A DNA stretch of 64,000 nucleotides from Tigriopus japonicus (Eukaryota > Arthropoda > Copepoda > Harpacticoida > Harpacticidae): the NCBI GenBank assembly GCA_010645155.1, contig CM021314.1, forward strand, positions 7,374,716 through 7,438,715, written 5' to 3'. Positions 59,613 through 64,000 of this stretch are shown here, piece after piece. How positions within the stretch are numbered: position 1 is the first letter of the stretch; the number at the start of each line of letters is the position of its first letter. The notes beneath the pieces are model-generated. The model saw only the letters and a program-made list of their open reading frames with translations, was not told the origin of the DNA and searched no databases. Position numbers and translations under genes: made by a program.

Positions 59613-62600
59613 CTGAAAAGATGAAGAGAACTCAAAATGAAAACTCCGCCATATTTCTTGCAGTTAGTAAGAGATCACGTTAGTATTAGTTACGAAAACA
59701 TTCTCAAAGCTATTTTATCGATAAAACCATGACAATGTCATTGTAAGTGGTAGTAAGGAAAAATGTTTCCGCTCCGCTTAAATATTCCCCCACCCAATTA
59801 CGTATTTCATAATGAGCGCTAGCCATTTTTCTCGAGCTCGCCGAGTTTTTAAAGTGGTAACACGTGCCACCGAAAAAAGATATGATGAAGACATCCCCAC
59901 CAGACGGTGTTCCATTTAGTTTATGGACATTTTTACGAGTAGCCAAGGCTTGATGGGCGCAAGCTGCTTCCCGGGTAGTTTCATTAATACCTCTAATGTC
60001 CACAAAGACCAAGGAAAGCCATCATAGGCACCAGAGATCCTTCTATACGTCATAGCTCTTCCAAGCTAGAACACAATCTTCAAATACAGCTGCCGCTTTC
60101 AAAACAAGCACTGCCAGCCAACCGTGAGTGAGTGGGTGGATTGAATGGTTGCCGTATTCATTCTCAGTTCCATCCGGGTGTGCCTTAAGGGCTCGCGTTT
60201 CTCTCTCAGATTTCGCGTTAGCTTTGGCCAACACCCACATGTACAGTACGTACGTCCGTTCTTATGGCAACACGCGGTTTACATTCCTTATCTGACAATC
60301 GCGCCTGCATACCAAGTCATGAATTTGCAGGGGGTTTCACTGACTCAGCTCGAGTGGAAACATCGCCAATCTAGCAAAGTCTCTCCATGTCGCAAATTCT
60401 TTTCTTATCCTGCTTTCACTTTTATGTGACATTCTCGATCAACTTTGGCTGACGCTTCATTGGCCAGCCTTTTCAGTGGTGACTCAGTCCTAGCAGCCTT
60501 TCCTAACGAAAGAGAGAGAAGAAAGAGGAAGAAAGAAAGAAATCTAAGGCTTGCGTAAAGCTAGCCAAAGCCAAGGGAAGTACAGCAGTAACCTTGCCCT
60601 TCATTCAAGGTCAGCCAGTTCAATCCAATAGCTCAGCCTTGCTTTGTGGAACAAGTTTTCCTAGTATGACGTAATCGACGACCGAGTCGAGCTTGTTTTG
60701 ATGTGACCCGGAATTCGTAACTTAAAATGGAATAATTATGTAACGTTTCGTGTACTCAAACTTCATATTAATATATGTAGCAACTAATTTCTCTGGTCTT
60801 TGAAGGGGTTGAGTTGTTTTGATTTGGTTTTCCTTGAAATAAACCTGAAAAAAAGAGTTTGCTCGAGGGCGAAAAGGCCGAAAACGCTCAAGGCAGGTCC
60901 GACCAAGTCCATGAAGTCAGTGGAATTGTTGTAGGTACGTGATACTCTGTATCTTTGCCTTCAATATACCATGGTGTTGCACTTTTTTGCCGCATCCCGT
61001 CATGGCCTCGGTTTACGTTGCCATGAGGCCTCGATTTCGATCGCCTTCATCAAGCGAAGAGGCTATTCCAACAAAAGAAGTGCATATATATTTTCCAGAC
61101 ATAGCAAGCAACACTTTGGAAGCTGGAAGTGCATTTTTGCAGACGTTCCGAATTAGATCTACTATACTTCCTGTTAAGATACCTCGCAAAGAACACTATC
61201 CTTTCCAGTTGTTACGCTAAATTTGGCCCCAGTTAGCAAGAAAAGGTACGGGTGTCATCGTCTACTTGTTCTAGTCTTAGAAGAAAATAGGCATTATCAG
61301 GTGGATGACTAGAGACCGTAACCAATTAAATTTGTTTAGTATTTCCTTGTCTTAATTTGTTTGAGCTCTCAGTGATAAACAATCTCGAAAAGAGGTAATC
61401 CGTCCACTAAGATTCCAGTCATCTTACTATTGCAGGCAATCTACCATTCGTTTAGAAAATAAAGACAAATCAAGAGGTCCTAATGTTTAGAAAAAAATCA
61501 TTAATACTGCCAAGATAACTTGTTAAAACGGAGTTGGAATTCAACATGTTTTGGGAGACCCATTCAGTTACATTCGAGACTTCATTTTGATGAATCATTT
61601 CAGTTCGAATTGAACTCTTTTGTCTTACGAAAAGCCTTCAATTCCGAAAAATTCGTGATTCTAGCCTTTTCTATATATGATTGCAAAGGGCGCAAAATTT
61701 ATAGGCGGTATAATTTTTATGCCCCAATAATGATTCGTTAAACTGAACTCTAAAACCATACGGTGCAGGTTGTTTTTATGCAAATCACTTTCCTACATCA
61801 TGTTGAATACTTCTAATTAATTTTTGTCTAGTCTGAACTAAGCCAGAGCCCGCTTATTTTATAATTCTAATTGAAAGAAGAATAAGGGTTTCTTAATTGA
61901 ATCATTTTCGTTCTCCCCTTGGTCTAGACACACAACCTTGTCCCAAATTCCTTGGTCTCAGACTACGTTAAGGCTGGTGGTCTTATGGGCTCTCAACCTT
62001 GCCATGTCTAGTTCTTCACTTGGAAAAAGCTTCTTTGGCACCACTGCTCAGTCTCCTCAAAAAGCCAAGCATAAAGCAACAAAACGAGGACTTAAGAGGG
62101 GGAAATCCTCGACCCCCCCTCGGTTTGAAAGAGCAATGGGCGTTTTTTTCATAACATTAATTCTTGCCCGAGGCTACCTGATGTGCTGGACACTGGTTTG
62201 TGGGCAACTTAATGACATGGGGTCCTTACTAGGTCAAGGTGGTGATTAATATCACTAGTGAAGGGCCGCTTGGAACACGGATCCAAATTAACTTTGTTCG
62301 AGGAAGACGAACCCCGCCTTTGATATTTCAACATTTTGTGCATCTCCTAGCCTTTCGTGAGAAAATGCATCGCCTTTCTCCCTGACAGGGTGGTTATTTA
62401 TAGCTCATTTTCTCTCAATCATTTGGAGCCATTCATGAATGGCTTTTCGACGTGTTCCATCGCTTTTAAATGTCAACCCGATTAGTGTACTCATCGTTTG
62501 CTCATGAAGCGATTTTCCAATCCTGGAACACTCGCCTCTCAACACTTTAGAGGGGTGGCACAACGTTCCTAGCTTCGAAAACGAGACAGTTTGGGATCGA

Positions 62601-64000
62601 TTCTCGACGTCTGGTCTGGAAAAGCATTTTCCCTTCATGCTCGTGGATCCTATTCCCCCTCCCAAAACCCTCTTTTCCCCCTCTCTCAAGTTCTCCTTGA
62701 AAGTCTTGCCTTGCATTCGTCCTCCCCACATCATTCAGACTTATTGGACAACTCAACTATTGGACAGGCCTTCCTTAGTAGAATAGGCGATCAAATTAAG
62801 TTGGAACATGTCTGGAACACAACAAACCCAACTCGCAAACCTTGACCATCTCAAAACAACTTATTCAATTACACTACTCATTCAAACCTATCCAACCATA
62901 GTTGTACATCCGTAGTTCTAAAATGCCTTTCATTGGGATGAAAGCGCTCCCATGTAAGGTTAACCACCGAGCAATTCGAGGAAAGCCTAGTCGAGTTGTG
63001 TGCCAAAATTGTTTTTTATGAATACGTAGAGTATCATTTTTCATCGTCCTCTTCACATGAATGAGCAGCTGGTGTTGTTGCTAGGTCCATGCATTCCAAT
63101 TGCATTCACAGGAGTAACTTCGAACGCCACAACAACAACCAGACCAACATGATCCAACCTTGCTAGACGCAGCCAATTGCACTCAGCCAATGGTTCAGAC
63201 CTGAGCACTGTGCTCTCGAAGCGAGTGAGTGTGTAGCAACATCATTGTACTTGGATGAAGGCGAGTCTTTCGTTTCCTTCTTACTCTTCTTCTGGCCAAA
63301 ACTGATGTGATCTGATAGAGGAGAGCCATCTATTTGGTTCAAAACCACGATGGTTCGTGCTACATGTTAGTGTACGAGTGGATGCAACTCTTCCAACAGA
63401 GCCCTCGATCTTCGGAGGATGAAGTTCAACATGATCTGTTCGGTTCTCTCCAGTCTCGGATCATCCACACGTCGTCACCACAGACTGGTTCCTGTTTAAC
63501 TAATGGCCGACGCCTATTTATCATCGGTTTGGGAAGGTGCACACTGTGCTTCTGAAGCTGCTTGCCCATGGCAATTCACATTGCAGATGCAGTTGCACCC
63601 TGGTGGGTGTAGGAACAAGGGAGAATAGGAAAAGGGGGAAAGAGTCATACTCATACCCCGTGATAAAGGCCAAGAAACGCTAGCAAAACGTTGCTGACGA
63701 GTCCAAACGAGGTCTGAGAGTGTAAACACAATGCTAACCGTATTTCAATTCATGTTTTAGAAAATGGGAGAATCACATTTTCTGTGGAGAGCTAATCGAT
63801 TTGGAATCAATATACTTTCTCTTTGAAGCAATGATTACATTCCACAAAATTCTGTGTGGACTCTGCCCACTTGCAAAAACGTTGGATCTTTCTGACTGAT
63901 GCATGCAAACTCGCAGGTGGTTTTTGCACGTTTCAAGACAAGGCCTGCTTTCAAGCTCTTTGTTGGCAGGAAAAATGCCGTTCTCAAGAAACCCTTCATG
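59613..64000. other. Probable intron or 5' flank of the headcase-like gene
   Basis: I found no Cys-rich headcase N-terminal exon on the minus strand and no convincing gene on the plus strand. Short features: a GTACGTAC palindrome near 60.25 kb and a GA-rich tract near 60.51-60.54 kb. Confidence 0.4.

Overview
The window is nuclear DNA of an arthropod, most likely a crustacean and perhaps a copepod. The signs are AT-rich intergenic DNA, many short GT-AG introns (some near 55-60 bp), arthropod-type gene families (glucose-dehydrogenase-like GMC oxidoreductases, trehalose-transporter-like sugar porters, headcase) and short TA-flanked or 8-bp-TSD transposon remnants. The phylum-level call rests on gene families; 'copepod' is a weaker inference. 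There are no bacterial operons, rRNA genes or CRISPR arrays. A 573-bp run of N (6747-7319) is an assembly gap.

Layout. 0-3.3 kb: the first two coding exons of a succinyl-CoA ligase beta subunit (minus), continuing off the left edge. 3.3-9.9 kb: intergenic DNA with a tRNA-derived SINE-like element, TTTG-rich sequence, the gap and a strong 63-bp inverted repeat. 9.9-25.0 kb: a complete nine-exon CNK scaffold gene (plus; SAM, CRIC and PDZ but no PH domain) with an 8.4-kb first intron. 25.3-25.7 kb: a TMEM254-like small membrane protein (plus). 26.0-34.9 kb: an oxidoreductase cluster of two single-exon GMC flavoproteins (minus), both ending in KDEL, flanking a six-exon aldo-keto reductase (plus). 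37.5-47.6 kb: a complete 22-exon CLCA-family gene (minus; 1,605 aa reconstructed). 48.4-54.7 kb: two tandem six-exon sugar-porter genes (minus) with matching exon structure; the left one has two possible terminal exons. 56.9 kb: a small orphan membrane-protein gene (plus). 58.4-59.6 kb: the 3' exons of a headcase-like gene (minus), whose 5' part is not visible. The last 4.4 kb shows no supported exon.

Exons were assembled by hand from splice sites, reading phase and family similarity. For each complete gene the coding lengths sum to a multiple of three with matching phases at every junction, which is good internal support. The most unusual items are: a CLCA protein in which both the zinc-protease HExxH motif and the VWA MIDAS motif are lost, and which carries a 50-Thr stalk and a ~400-residue cytoplasmic tail; paired KDEL-tailed GMC enzymes around an AKR; duplicated terminal exons in a transporter; and two sites where a mariner-type and a hAT-type miniature transposon lie side by side.
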